A DNA stretch of 64,000 nucleotides from Oxyruncus cristatus (lineage: Eukaryota > Chordata > Aves > Passeriformes > Cotingidae), in the NCBI GenBank assembly GCA_013399855.1, contig VXAY01002602.1, positions 186,001 to 250,000 of the forward strand, in the 5' to 3' direction. The number at the start of each line of letters is the position of its first letter. Position 1 is the first letter of the stretch. Position numbers and translations under genes: made by a program. Shown here in pieces: positions 36,906 through 50,338 of this stretch. The notes below the pieces were generated by a model. It saw only the letters and a list, made by a program, of their open reading frames with translations. It ran no database searches and was not told the origin of the DNA.

Positions 36906-38934
36906 TGACAGTGTACTTACACACCTAGTTACTACATACACCTTTACATAACTTTCTACAAGTCTTATGTTTATCTTTAGTCAAAGCCTAGTTGCCAAAA
37001 CATATCACACAAGGTATTTTATCAAGATTTTTTGCAGCCCAGCTTTTTTCAAATTCCCCTGCCTTGTTTGGTTCTCAGACTTTCTCCTCTTTATAGTACT
37101 GGGGTTTTTAGTTGCAATTGTACAGATCCTAACCTTGGATTTCTCTCTTTAAAGAGTTTGTTATTATTTTTAGTTGAATACCTCTTAGGTAATGGAATGC
37201 ATATTAAGTAACGGAAAAGTGCACACATTATTGATTACAAATATTACTACCAGGTACTTTTGAAGAACAATAGTTCTGTGGAAAACTTGGATAATAACCT
37301 CAGCCAGTGAATTTTTAAAATAATTTTCTTAAAGATGTCACGTGAGAATTATCTATTTGCTATATCTAAAACATAACTTTTCTGTAACAAGACTAAGAAT
37401 ACCTTTCTGAGTTTCAGAGTGAATAATTAATATAGATTTTTTGAGAAAAACTCCTATTACTTATATTTGAAATACAGCTTATTTTGTAACTTTAAAAGTC
37501 AGTATGGACCAATTGTGTCATTTACGACAATCAAACAATTGTAAATATATACTGAATTTCTTAAAAATCTTTCATCTCCCTTTTCCTAAAACATTAACTA
37601 CAATAAATAAATAAGCAAAGTAACTATATATAAACAATCACAGATAAAGCTAAAATGAAGGTTTGTCTCTGTGTTAACCATATTTTAGTTGAAAAATTTA
37701 AGTAAGATGAATTAGTCATTCCAGAAAGAAATAAGAACAGAATAATGCAGTAGTTGAACAGAATGATCCACCCAAAATCATGTAAAAGTGTGACATTGAT
37801 CTGATTAAAAGGGGAAAAAATAAGAATTTTAGTGGTTGGCTATGCCTGAGCTCATCTGGTAGGCTCCGTTCACAGTCCACGAAGAATAAACACTTCCAGG
37901 CATGATTCATTTTATGCCAAATGAAATGTCCAAGATCAGTCAGATTAGCTGTGTCCTAGAAGAGTCTTTTTTTTGTCTGCACTAATCAGAAAGGGTACAC
38001 ACATAGACTGTCTAGGTTGTCAATATCTACAATGTGGATGGTAAAATATATCATCAAATTTCTGTAATACATTTGCACTGTTTTCCATATATGTACTCAG
38101 ATCCTATTTTCAAGAATTTTTTGATAGTTGTAACAAGGCAGAATTATTTAAATGGAGATGAATGGATCTAAATGAAAAATCTTAATGAAGGTAGCAAAGC
38201 TGTTAGTCTGTCTCCTTAATAAATCTCAGCTTAAAAAGTAAAAGAAATCGTACAAGCACATTCACATACGCACTCAGACCTCATAAAAAGGTAATCATAA
38301 GATTAAGATATGTAGTTTTAACACTCAGTCTCTTCTGCCCAGGACACTATCTTAATGTGTCATATGCCATATGCTTAGTCACATAATGTAGTCGACATTT
38401 ACAATAAACAAAGTGATACTGATTTCAGTAGATACTGATGTAAACTACATTTAAGAACACAATGTGCCACATTTTCTAAAAAATTGAGTTCTTTCATTAA
38501 CGGGTTGATGGTATCTGTAGTTTTCTTTTCTCCTCTGATGTTAGCAAGGTATTCTCTTTCTCAGAGTCTGTGTCTATCTAGAAATTATCACCATGATATA
38601 TGAGTGTACTAGAATAATAAGGAACCATTGATTTAAAGCACATTGTGGATATCAAAATCTTCAAATCTTCATTTTTAAAACGAAGTTTACCCTCAACCAG
38701 ACTGAAATTTGCAATCTTTGAAACAGTATACATGCAAAACAATCCTTTAAAAGATTCAGGGCAAAAGGAATATAACACAAGCTATAGAAAATATTACTTT
38801 AATTCAAAGTCTGACTTAACTTCAGATATTTGAGAATTTCATTATATTAGAAAACTCCAGGAGGTGGGGCAAAAAAGCCTAGGTGCTGCTTTGTTCACCT
38901 TCAAACCTTACCAAACTTTTTTTTTTTTTTAGCT

Positions 38935-39110
38935 TCATTGTCACAGTGAATACCATGTGGGCTGGTTTCAGTTGTGTAAACATAATTTTACAGGGCTATT
39001 AATGACTCCTTGGAAATTCTTGTGGCTTCCAACAGCTGCTGATGAAATCTGCAGGCTTATTTAATTTACACTTGCCAAGTTTGCCAGCTCCATGTCTTTG
39101 AACTCTGCAA
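38935..39110. other. Candidate conserved non-coding element (speculative)
   Basis: About 175 bp of balanced, non-repetitive sequence. It has several transcription-factor-like words (TGTAAACA at 38974-38981, a forkhead-type site; CAGCTGCTG, an E-box; ATTAATGA) and no open frame. It lies just after a T run. The call rests on appearance only. Confidence 0.2.
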
Positions 39111-41784
39111 ATATGTGTAAATCAAGCTGCATAGGAAACAGTCCGTTTTACCTAAAAGTTACCATCTACAGTCAGGCACCTAGTCTCTGTTGTCATCAGG
39201 AAGACAATTTAACTGTGCAAACTGCTAACAATCAAAATCCTGTTTATGGGCATGGAGGAATCACTTTATATACACAATCGACAATCTATTGTTAATATAA
39301 TTGAAGTTTTAACAGTTTAATCCAAGAATCATTACTAGTTCAGATCCAATTGTTACATAAAAAGAAAGAATCATTCTATAGAGAAAAAGTCTCAATCAAT
39401 GCCTATGGTTTACAGCTGTGGAGTCTCTAGTGTAAGCTTATACTCTGTCCCTTATCATCACACAGTTCTGCATCTCTACCCCTTATCCTGTGTCCCCACT
39501 TCTCAAGGCCTGTGCTCTAGAACCAGGTAGCTCTTCCTCTGTGCTATTGCTAAGTTATCATCATAAAATCCTGGTGATGCTGTTCATAGGGTACTCAAAA
39601 GCAAACCAAACTGTCTGGTTAAAAATTTACTGTCACAGTTAAACCAAGTGAAACAAAGGAGCAGGCAGGTCAATAAAGGGTCAAGGAACAGGTCCAATAA
39701 GCCTGAGTCCTAAGGCTTTGTACAAAACCTGTGCCCTGTTACTAGTAGTGTCAATACCACATTTTGAGCCACAGTGTATCAAAGCTTAGTGCTATTCAGG
39801 TACAAATGAACATCCTGCCTTCCACCACCTCTCAATTTTAGATGCCCTAGGATGTCTGAAAATAGAGATTTGGAGGCCAGTTGGTGATAGATGTGATACA
39901 ATCTTCATAAGATCCATGTTCTGGAGATGCAGCTGGAGGCCAGGGAAAGCTTCCGTAAGGCAGATAGGATGGAATAAAGAGCTTATGTTAAACTTGGTTT
40001 ATACACAATCAATGAAGAGGGATTTAATGATTTAATGGAAGTGATTTGTGACAGTATGCTCTCTTATGATTAATGGGCTAATACAGAACTACCTTAGACT
40101 TGGAAAGCTAAATTTCAGACAGAAAAATTAGAAAGTCATGAGTCATTCATGCTGCAGTAGCAGTAAACATTTCTGAGTTTTCCTTGATTATGCATTTGCC
40201 CGATCACTGCTTCAACACTTCAGGGTAAGGGATCTCTCTGCTTCTGAATTCATGTGTCCACGTTAAACTGGTAAGACTTGCTAACACACCCCAGTACTCT
40301 ACTGTACATAAGTCTATTGGTCTGTGATCTGTTCCAGAAATAGCCTTTATGCTTGTTGACTACTGTCTGTATAAGCATACTATTTTAAATCTAAATCCCT
40401 CACTTTTTTACAGATTTCTTTTAAATATAAACCAAATATGTGAAGTGCAGAATTTAACTGTCATACCTCTTAATTAATTTTTCTTTTTCCTTTGTGAAAC
40501 AACTGTTTCAGTCCTAATTCCCTCCTGTTCCTAACTTCTAAGAGCTTCTCTCTTAGAAAATAAAACAAGTTCTTAGAGAGGTGGGATAGTTAAATCAAAG
40601 CACACTATGTGGGTTGCAGATAATGACACTCAAAGAATGTCTATTCTTCAGCTAGTACAGTTAGCTGAACTGAATTAATCATAAGTTATTCTCTTTGAGT
40701 TCAGCAAGGGTAGTGGTCTAGAGAAATGCATGAAAGGTCAGCATGCTTTTTGTCCCTTTGTTGGGTTATGACTCTGAGTTGCTTGAGAATTGTCTTTCAG
40801 CCACATTGAGGATAAACTCTGGTTGCTCTAAAGTAGGTTCTGGGTCCATTTTTAAATTGTTAGTACGGGCTCATGAATTCTCATTGTCAGGGACACATAC
40901 AAGCTTAAAATAAAAGACATCTGATGACTGCAAGACATATTTTGAGTGCCTTGAAGATTCTCACTGCCACAATTATTTGCATTTGATAAAGAGACAATTG
41001 GTTAGTTGTTGTTCTGCATTACTTTTTGTAACTTCATAACCTGAAGGGAGCCTGAGAAACTTAACTTATGGAAATTTTACCTTAAAGTGTTTTTCTTCTC
41101 CAAGGAGCTGGTATCATACCCTGACATCAGTAACACCTCCAGAAAATGAATTAATATGCCCTTATTTTTTAAACATCTCATGCTTATCCTTGTTTTTTTT
41201 CACCTGATACCTAAAAGAATCACTTCTATATATGCTGACTCATTCTTTCCTGTCTAACATTGGATCCAGCACACCTAACTCTTGTCTAATTTGGGGTTTA
41301 TGTATGGAAACTCATTTATGCATACAGTAAAATCTAAACCGTAGGTAGACTCCTTCTAAGATTTTCTGACACTGGTACCTACGTTTAAAAGGAATCTCCC
41401 AGGTGGTCTTGGAAGTTTCCTGAGAATGTAACTTCACATACTCATATGCCATATCATGTGGTTAAAGGCATAGGAAAAATTATTTACATACTAACCTAGC
41501 AGTTGATATTTCTTGGGAAGTCAGAGAAACTGGCTGTACATCTGCTTTAACCTAAAGGAGCTTGAAAACACCTTTTTTATATTCTAAGAAAGTACCACAA
41601 CCACTTCATTCCATAGTATGTCTGTGGTGGCAACATGCTCTATTCTTCAGCCTGAAAGCAAATCATTGTGAAGCCGAAAAATGCAAAAGTTCAGACACAG
41701 GGCAAGTATTGTCATGTCCACTGATTGGAAAGGGAGAATGGTTTTTTTTAATCTACTTTTTTAAGGTCCTGGTGGAGGGTTGGA

Positions 41785-41803
41785 TTTGTTTGTTTGTTTG
41801 TTT
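41785..41803. repeat. (TTTG)n microsatellite
   Basis: Four to five TTTG units. Confidence 0.85.
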
Positions 41804-42244
41804 AGTTTAGGAATATTCTAATATTTAACATATAAGAACATAAAATAATTAAATGACACTTAGAGAAAGTAGATATGGTATTCTCTTGAGGCTGCTGTGA
41901 GCATGATATTGGCTTGCCAGGAGGTGTACATTTCAATGAAAGGGGTGGTTAAAATGGAAAGGAAACTGAGAGAAAGAATTAAAATTCAGCATGATAATAA
42001 GGACTTCAAATGCATAGGGACTTTGTCATGGCAACTGGGTGACCTTTCCAGATTGATATCTGAATTCTGAAGGCTTTGTACTTCTAAAAGATTTGCCTCA
42101 CAGAAAGAAGCAATCAGTAAACCTTGGCTTACATATGCCTACTAATTGTATCACATATTGAGGAAGCCGAAGTCTACAAAAAAAAAGAGCTAGTCTATTT
42201 TAAGTTACTCAGTCACTGGAAAACAATGTTACTGGGGCATGCAG

Positions 42245-42304
42245 TTTTTGGTTTGGTTGGTTTTGGGTTTGGGGGTTTTTTAGTTTTTTGTTTGTTTGTT
42301 TGTC
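42245..42304. repeat. G/T-only tract ending in (TTTG)n
   Basis: About 60 nt containing only G and T except one A, with GGG and GGGGG tracts and a GTTTGTTTGTTTG end. A similar tract is at 43827-43888. Confidence 0.8.
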
Positions 42305-42817
42305 TTAAGCTGTTACATAACAATAAGACTTAGAGAAAAGGGGAACTGAGAACAAAAGTATTGGAGAAGGCAGTCTGTTCAGGAGATTGATAAAAGCCAA
42401 CTTAATTTTCTTTTTGAAATTTCCTTTTCTTTCATCTGCCACATCTTCCTCTTTCACTATGAATTTACATTTCATATAACACAACACTGCTTTTTGTCAT
42501 ATTTCAGAATAGGATAAACATATTTCAAATTTAAAGGAAAAAAACGTACATAATAATTTTTTAAAAATGTACTTCTGGATTAATTTTTTTAAAGTATATA
42601 CTGGTTTCTGGAGTGCCTCCTTTTTGTGATGTATTTTTTGGCTAAATTGTCTGCTGTAAAGGGGGGCACCAGGTTTTCTTGAAAACAAAAACAATCCAGT
42701 TATCTGGGTCTGATTCGAAATAATAGACTTGTTTGTCAGTTTTAATTTTGAGATATATGGCACACAATACTTCAGAGACTTGATTCTCTCTTAATAATCA
42801 CAGTTTAAAACGTCTGA

Positions 42818-43303
42818 AGCCCTAAGCATAGGAAAGACATGAACCTGTTGGAGCAGATCCAGAGGAGGGCCAGAAAAATTATTGAAGAGATGGGACACCT
42901 CCCAAACCAAGACAGGATGAGAGCGTTGGGATTGTTCATCCTAAAAAAGGGGATGGTTCATGGACATGTCATTGTGTCTTGTCACTACTTAAAGCATGTT
43001 TATAAGAAAAATAGGGATTATGGTTTCAGCAGGGCCTGTTGTGATAGGATAAGGGGTAATGATTTTAAACTAAAAGAAACTCAGACTAGATATAAAGGAA
43101 AAAATCTTTACTGTGAGGGTGGTAAAGCACTGGCACAAGTTGCTCAGAGAGGTGGTCAATGCCCCATCCCTGGAAATATTAAGGTCAGGTCAGATGTGGC
43201 TCTGAACAACCTGATCTAGTTGAAGATGTCGCTGTTCATTGAAGGGTTAGATGACCTTTAAGGATCCCTTTCGCACCCAAAACAATTTATGAGTCTATGA
43301 TCT
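42818..43303 (+). mobile_element. CR1 LINE 3' part, plus strand
   Basis: About 490 bp. It starts within ORF2's last codons (CATAGGAAAGACATGAACCT, GTTGGAGCAGATCCAGAGGA) and ends GATGACCTTTAAGGATCCCT then ATTTATGAGTCTATGATCT. The 126-codon frame at 42839-43219 begins with the CR1 ORF2 end (LLEQIQRRARKIIEEM, then ALGLFILKKG) and then runs through former 3' untranslated region, so its length is accidental. No catalytic region remains. Confidence 0.92.
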
Positions 43304-44659
43304 TCTGTTTCACCAGACGGTAGAAGTTTGACCGCTCTCAAACATTTGAACTGAATTAATTACTTTTTTCTTTTAAGTAATGATCAGCTAAAACCATTAC
43401 ATAAAAAAAGTTCATATCACCATCTAGTAGAAGAATATGCAATTTCAATGAGTTTAAGAGTCTTCTCCATAGCTAGATTTGAAAATTTATATCATATAAC
43501 TGACTCAGGATTTCTACATCCAGGTAGTGTTAAAAAGCCTGAAAACATTTTTAGAAAATAGGACATGAATTCTGGGCTTAAAACCATAAAATGTTAACAT
43601 TTTAGTTGCTATGATGTACTCCCTCAAATGCAAATGCTAATACTACTGTAAGCAAGACAGCTGAAGGATGTGAAACAGGGTCTGCACAGAAAGATAATAT
43701 CCTTTATTAGACCAAATGTTATGAGTGGAAAAAAACCAGGGTTTTTCATATACTATTTCTTATTCATGTTTAGTGTTTGCCTTTTCAGTATGTTGATCTT
43801 GCCTCAGTACAGAGGAAGCTTGCTTCTTTGTTTTGGTTTGGTTTTTTTTGTTTGTTTTGTCTGTTTTTCTTGATTGTTTGTTTATTTTCACTATCTCTTC
43901 TCACATGCCACGTTTCATGAAATATGTGAGACGTGGTGGTAGAACTGTCTCATGTTGTAGCTTGAAAGGTTGTAATATGTTGTTGGTGTAATATACAGTA
44001 GTGCTTCAAGATGAAGGATCCAAAATACTGCTTTTAGGTTGCAGAAATCAGCCAGGTTTCATGTCTAGCAATTTATCTGTAGTGTACAGCAAACCTGCAT
44101 AGAGTTTCTATCCTGCTCCCTGCTTTGAAGCAGAGTTATTGGCAAAGTCCTATACACTAACCACAATGATTTTCATATACTTCCTGACTATTAAGGAGAG
44201 ATTGAAAATAATTTAAACATATTATCTAGCTACTACTTTCATTGTGTAACTAAATGAATTATGAATCAGTGCTAATGAAACAGACAGCAGGTTTGCCAAG
44301 CTGTCCACCTCAGGGGCCATCCTTTCATTCTGGGTTTTGCTGTACGTTTTGTCTTTATGATAAACTCAGGTATCCAGATTTTAATATTATAATTGCTCTT
44401 TTGTAAGGTGCCTTTGGAAAATAAAAAGAACAAGAGACAAGCTAAAAAATCATAGACTTTAATACTATGAAATTTACCTGTCCCCAGTGATAGCCTTAAT
44501 CCCTCATGCATCTGAATGTTTACTTCCCCTGATATTTCTGCCTACTCAGTTACCACACCTGTACAATTTTATTTTATGCCCAATTTTCCCTTGATGATTT
44601 GGCCTTATTAGCTTTTTTAAGATAATGGAAGTGGTTTTATTCACTTAACAGACTTTCCA
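43304..44659. other. Unique DNA, no gene seen
   Basis: AT-rich spacer between two plus-strand CR1 copies, with a G/T-rich tract at 43827-43888. No gene recognised. Confidence 0.55.
43827..43888. repeat. G/T-rich tract
   Basis: Repeated TTTTGG, GTTTG and TTTTGTTTG words, almost free of A and C. Confidence 0.75.
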
Positions 44660-45880
44660 CAGACTAGATTGAGCATGGGCCCATAAAGGACAAGACAGCC
44701 ACCAGGAATAGTCATCACAGATTCAACAAGGGGAAGTCATACTTGACCAACTTCATAGACCTCTATGGTGAAATAACTGGCCTCGTAGATGGGTGAAGAG
44801 CAGTGAATATTGCCTACTTGGACTTCAGGGAGGCCTTTGACATTGTCTCCTATAAGACAAGCATGTTCATGTATGATCAAAGAATGACATGAAGTCTAGT
44901 CTAGTCAGAGTCTTGTAACTAGCAGTGTACCCCATGGGTCAGGGCTGGGTCCAGCCCTGTTCATTATTTCATTAATGATACAGATGACTGTGCAGAGTGT
45001 ACCCCTCAAAAAGTTTCTTGATGACACAAAACTGTGAGGAGTGGCTTAATATGCCAAAGGGTCATGATACTGTCCAAAGGGACCTCAACAGGCTGGAGAA
45101 ATTAACAGGAAGCTTATGAAGGTCAACAAGGGTAATTGCAAAGTCCTGCACCTGACAAGGAAAAACCTCATGCAATAATATATGCTGGGGACTGTCCAGT
45201 TGAAAAACAGTTAGGCAGAAAATGCCCTGGAGAAAGGTTGGTGAACACTAACTTAAAGAGGAACCAGCAATGTGCCCTTACCTCAAAGAATGCCAATGCT
45301 ATCCTGGGCTGCATTAAGCAAATTATTGCCAGCAGGTTGAGGGAGGAGGTTCTTCTCCTTTATTCAGCACTGGTGAGGCCACACCTGGAGTCCTGTGTCC
45401 AGTTTTGGTATCCTCAGTACAAGAGAGACAATGAACATAGTAGAGAGAGTCCAACAAGGGGCATATGGATGGAGGAGAAAAGGGCAGCTCACATATGAGA
45501 AAAGGATGAGAGGGCTGGGACAGTTCAGTCTTAAGAAAAGAAGGCTCAGAAAAGTTGTCCTTAATGTCTATGAATACCCAGAGGGAGGTTCTGAAGAAGA
45601 AGTAGCCAAGGGTTTTTTTGGTGTTGACCAGTGGCAGAAACAGGGGCAAAAGGCACAAAATATAACACAGAAGGTCCCATATGAATATTAGAATCGTGTT
45701 TCCTTTGAAGGTGACTCATCATTGGCACAGGATACCCAGAAAGGCTGTGGATTCTCCCGCCTTGGAGATATTCAGGAGGTCTTTGGGCCTGGTCCTAGGT
45801 GGTCTTGCTTGAGCAGGGTGGTTGGATCAGATGACTTCCAGAGGTCCCTTCCAACTCTAACCATTCTTTGAATTTGTGGT
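44660..45880 (+). mobile_element. CR1 LINE, plus strand, reverse-transcriptase and 3' end
   Basis: About 1.2 kb. From the reverse-transcriptase finger/palm region (GGCCCATAAAGGACAAGAC, ATTCAACAAGGGGAAGTC) it runs through motif A (L-D-F-R-E-A-F-D, 44818-44841), the catalytic box at 45014-45025 reading F-L-D-D with both aspartates kept, the C-terminal frame and the 3' end (AGATGACTTCCAGAGGTCCC...ACCATTCTTTGAAT). A TGA at 44794-44796 is in frame with motif A. A deletion lies between motif A and the FLDD box. An insertion-like A/G-rich stretch at about 45,610-45,700 breaks the 3' part. Confidence 0.92.
45136..45498 (+). pseudogene. CR1 ORF2 C-terminal fragment
   Basis: A 120-codon open frame whose middle shows the CR1 C-terminal signature: [20 protein letters not shown], then [19 protein letters not shown], then [19 protein letters not shown]. 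The first 40 codons are out of register with the family, so the Met start is accidental. Past CVQFW the frame shifts. It is a dead fragment of the element around it. The minus-strand 111-codon frame at 45323-45658 is its shadow. Confidence 0.88.
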
Positions 45881-48798
45881 TGGGATAAACAAAAAATATT
45901 GCTATCCACTTTTCATTAGTATGAAAGAGATTATGTAAATTTACTGAAAAATATTGTTATGAGTAGTACAAAATGGATTCAATGGGTTTGAATTTAGACA
46001 TAAAGGAAAACGTGTCATTTTATTCTTATAATTTCACCCTTGAAATATATCTGTTCATCACCTTGTGTCAAAATTCTGTCATCTGTGTTCATTGAAATGG
46101 ACAGTGATTAAATACATAGTATTGTTTGTCTTTTCTTTGTGTGTGGAACAATTTTTCTCATGTAAAATTCAGGAAAACAAAATACAAAAAATCACTCACA
46201 TAGTCAGAAGAAGACCATAATCATATCACTAGATTTTAAGTAATCTTTATTATTTCAGAGTTTTGTATAAGAAGAAAATAACTGTGTCCTGCTATCAATC
46301 CTCATTAGAAGCCTTTCATATGAAATAGATATGATTTCCACTTTTATACAATATGTAAATTAAATTACTGTGAGCCACAAATATACACCATCCCTGTAGC
46401 TGTCTGTATTTTGATCAGTTGGACATTTCTTGCTTATACCTTGGTAAGTTGTTGGGAAAAAAAACCAGAATTTGTTAAGCAATTAAAATTCAAAATAGGT
46501 CACAGTAGTACAATACATGAATATAGTACCTGATTTAACATAATGGACTAGGCCTTGAAAAATTCTAGTACCTCATTTTTAGACACAGATTATGAGAAAA
46601 GAAACTGACACAATATAAATCAGTATGACATGATTCCTTGAATATAAGGGGAATAGGAGAGGTGAAAAATTAAAATCTCAAGACATCCTCATTAGTCTGA
46701 AGACTGAAAAACTGGCTGTACTGGGTCACTATAATCCAATCAAAGAGGAATAAATTCTTTCAGTTTGTCAAGCACCTTGAATAACAAAGTAAAATACTAA
46801 TTTGCAGAGAAATGCAGAGAGATCTTTTATGCTATATAAGCGAGACACAAACATTCCATCTTATCAGTTTGAATTTCCATTGATGTAATCTGGAATTGGA
46901 TCTATGTCCTTGAGCAACGCATTTGGGTGTTCTGAGTAATACGTAGAATAAGGTAACTTAGCGATATTCTTATGCTAGTAGTAAATATCTTTTTATTTGA
47001 ATTTCCTCTACTAAGTAGAACAAAAAGATGAGGAATAATGTCAATAAAACGCTGTCACTGACAAAAAATAAGAGGCATTTAACACACTTCATTCTTATCG
47101 ATGGGAGAGTTGTCTTCTCTTGTGGTTCTACAAAATGATTTATTCTCAAATCTTTTACTAGAACACATAAAGTTTTCTAACTAATATGCTTACAAAAAAG
47201 TTTACTTATAGTTTGGTTATTTATAGGGATATTCATTAATTAGCATGAATAGTTGCATCAGTAGGTTTTTATCCTATTATCTTCATTTCTTTATTACTTT
47301 AACAGGATGAACTGTAATGGAAGTGAATATAATTTTGAGAGGCATATAATTTCTTATGAGCAGTAATTGATGATTGTCATGGAGAAGTTATGTAATGATA
47401 TGTAAAATTTGTTGTATTAATATTGAGATTCATATTGCATTGCTAAAGCGGTAACAGACCCTCACCAACATAACCCAGTGTTTCTGAGTATGATTACTTT
47501 TTCTTATTTATTCTTTTGGTTATTTATACTTTTCAGCTTTTCTGAAAATCTTTCAGTTCTGTGCATTAAGAGATTCTAATGAATCATTTTTTCAGTTGCT
47601 TAAAGTTGTTTGGCATTTCCTAACACAAATGACTTTATTCTGAGTGTGGGTTTTTTGTCTTTTTGCTGTAAATGGAAAGTCAGGTAAAATGAGTTTGTTG
47701 GCAATATATTTTGTCTAGTCCAAATCTCCTATTAAAGTCATGTCTGTGCAGTGACATGAGCATAATGTGGTAACACTCTTCAATTTAGAAGCAACACTGA
47801 ATTTTTAAACTTAGAGGGAATGAAGCCAAAGCCAAAAGGCTCAGAGACATAATAAAGGTTTTACGTTTTAACTAGTTGCTGAGTATTAGCTGAATGATCA
47901 AATTAAAGTTATTTCATTGGCACTGTGACAAAATTGTGTTAAACTGAATTTTGCCAGTTAGAATTTGAATTGACTACGAGCAAAGACTGACTGTAAAACT
48001 ATTTAAAGCTATGTTTGGGCACTGTTTCTGCCATATTTGTGAGGGTAAATAATCTTTTCTTTCGAGTGTGGTTTCCAGCTTTATGGGGTGGATTAACAAT
48101 GCACACCACAAGTGACAGATGGAAGCTGAAATCTTCTGTGCTCTCAGTAATGATCTCCCAAATGGTACTTAGGAGAACAAAGAAGAAGAAAGGAAAAGGT
48201 GAAAGATGAAACTGTTGGGTAAAGCACATAATATCCTGTTTATATAATTTTTAATGATAACATAAAGTAACGTCAAAATAAATGTGTTCAGAGTACCCTG
48301 TTTTTAATTTAGTATTTTAAAACTTCTAAATTACTAGATTAACCACAAGAGATCACTATATATTCTTAACTTTTAAAATTCAATTTGTGTTTAGGAGTAC
48401 TTATATAGCCCATTGTTTTCTAATTAATAGAACAGCCTGAAACAAATTAAAATCACCGCTAACAATGAAAATTAAAAAATATCCTTAAACTTAATATTCA
48501 ACTAAATACTAATAAAATATGATTAAAAACAATAACAAAAATTGCTTCTTTTTATACTGTTGCTATTGACTACACCAAGTTTCATGAGTGTACTTCCCAC
48601 TTCTGACGGACAGAAAAAAAATAAAAAAATTAAATTGTGAGCTCTTATTAATCTTTGCATGTGATAGCTTGAAATAGGAACTGTAAAATTCTGGAATATG
48701 ATCTAACCTGTAAAGTATATTTTCATTGACAGTAAAGAACAGAAATAAATTAATTACAAGTATATGCCCTGTTCTGCTAACTGTTCCAGGATAGTAAT
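45881..48798. other. Unique AT-rich DNA, no gene seen
   Basis: No repeat family recognised. Overlapping frames on both strands at 47,999-48,229 have no family resemblance. Confidence 0.55.
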
Positions 48799-48877
48799 GG
48801 AAGGAAAGAAAGAAGGAAGAGAGGAAGAAAAGGAGGAAGAAAAAGAAGGAAGGAAGGGAGGAAGGGAGGGAGGGAGG
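48799..48877 (+). repeat. 79-nt uninterrupted purine tract (GGAA/GAAGG repeats)
   Basis: Every base from 48799 to 48877 is A or G, grading from GGAAAGAAAG-like units into GGGAGG-like units. Long homopurine tracts can form triplex (H-DNA) and slow replication, and they are common microsatellites. No gene is nearby. Confidence 0.95.
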
Positions 48878-50202
48878 TTACCTGTGTTATATAGAATATT
48901 TTTTAACAGTTATCAAAATAAAATGTAAGACTTGAACTGACATTATCCCATGCTAAGTTGCCTATGCTCCTGTTTAGTTTATAGCCATTTAATAAATACA
49001 TGCCTACATATATGCGCATATATTCATAAGCTTAACATATATACAATGAAGAAACAGTTACATTCTACATAGTACTTTGAATTCTGAATGTTACCTATAT
49101 CTAGTACATTGGCTAGTTCCAAAAGCCAGGGCAAAAAGGTTGACAGTATGATATGAGAAGTAATCATAAATTAAACAATATGGGCACAGAAAGTTTTGAA
49201 AATTTTGTAAAACAAAGCAGCTCGATACCAGGCTTTATAGCCTGAAGGTATTGTAAGTTCATGTGTCTATAACTGACAGAGCAAAAGCTCCACAGGTAGA
49301 TTAGGACTGTGTCTCTGAGTTAATACGCTGAAAAAAATAACCTCTGCATATGTATTTCATACTTCTGTCTTACAACACTGTCTTATACTTTTTCCTTATG
49401 AGAAAAATACACCTTTTTATTCCATTGTACGTTTGTAAAATCTTGTTCGCTTGAACTTAGGAACGCTTACATCTCATGAACTTATAGAAATACACAGTTC
49501 AAAGTACTATTTATGACACCATGTTTAGGACACCCCGGAATTACCTTAGACAGCCAAGAGAGAGTTACTATTGCTGCTCACAGCAGGCTGACAGACTGGA
49601 TGTAGAGAGAATAATAGAATTTTTTTTGTCTATGTTTATGTTCAGTATATAAGACAGCTAGACTGAATAGAAAGAGAAAATGATGTGCCACTAATCCTCA
49701 AGAGAAGTGCCAGTTCAGATATGAGCTGTCAGGAAATTGTTCCCTTTACAATAGAGAATTTAGGCTTACTCTTCTAATAATCTATCTGTACTCTGTGTAG
49801 TACTTGCTCAGGAATTGTGGCTATTCTGTCTATTGCATTTCATAATTTCTAAAACAGTGGACTCTCTTGCTCTCCTTCTAGCCATATATATTTAAACTTC
49901 AATTTCTATTTCTGTTGCAAACCTAAAAGTCTCTTATTGTTAAAGATTACAGTTTCTGAGCAGGATAAGTAGCATGCGGAGATTCAAAAAGGAGTAACAT
50001 ACAAGCATATCCTCTAGGCACCATTTCCTCTCTGTTTACAATGATACATGCTGGAAATGACATAGTCTTTGTTTCAAGACCTGAACAATGTTGAAATTCA
50101 TGCCTTTGGATCTCCAGTTGAGAATCTATCAATTACCAAACTGTATACCTGTAAACATTTTTATCTCTAGCTAGCTATCTAACCACCTAGCCAGCTACCT
50201 GT
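48878..50202. other. Unique DNA, no gene seen
   Basis: AT-rich; nothing recognised. Confidence 0.55.
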
Positions 50203-50203
50203 T

Positions 50204-50237
<34 letters not shown>

Positions 50238-50252
50238 TCTATCTATTATCTA

Positions 50253-50336
<84 letters not shown>

Positions 50337-50338
50337 CT
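50203..50338. repeat. Compound tetranucleotide repeat (TCTG)n(TCTA)n
   Basis: A short TCTG run (50203-50220) is followed by about 115 bp of TCTA units with two small interruptions (near 50246-50253). The last uninterrupted run is over 20 units, so it is probably length-polymorphic. Confidence 0.97.

Larger units (their letters stand above)
36526..42817. other. Mostly unique DNA, no gene seen
   Basis: 6.3 kb with no recognised gene or interspersed repeat. It contains an alternating TA/TG/CA tract (36785-36905), a T run near 38,920 followed by a candidate conserved block (38,935-39,110), and TTTG- and G/T-rich tracts at 41785-41803 and 42245-42304. A moderately GC-richer stretch at 39,420-39,960 was not recognised. 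Confidence 0.5.

Noticed and set aside
36705..36941. 78-codon minus-strand Tyr/Ile/Cys-rich frame as a membrane peptide
   Set aside because: It is a translation of an alternating TA/TG/CA tract.
50203..50338. Regular tetranucleotide array as a CRISPR-like array
   Set aside because: There are no spacers; it is a simple microsatellite.
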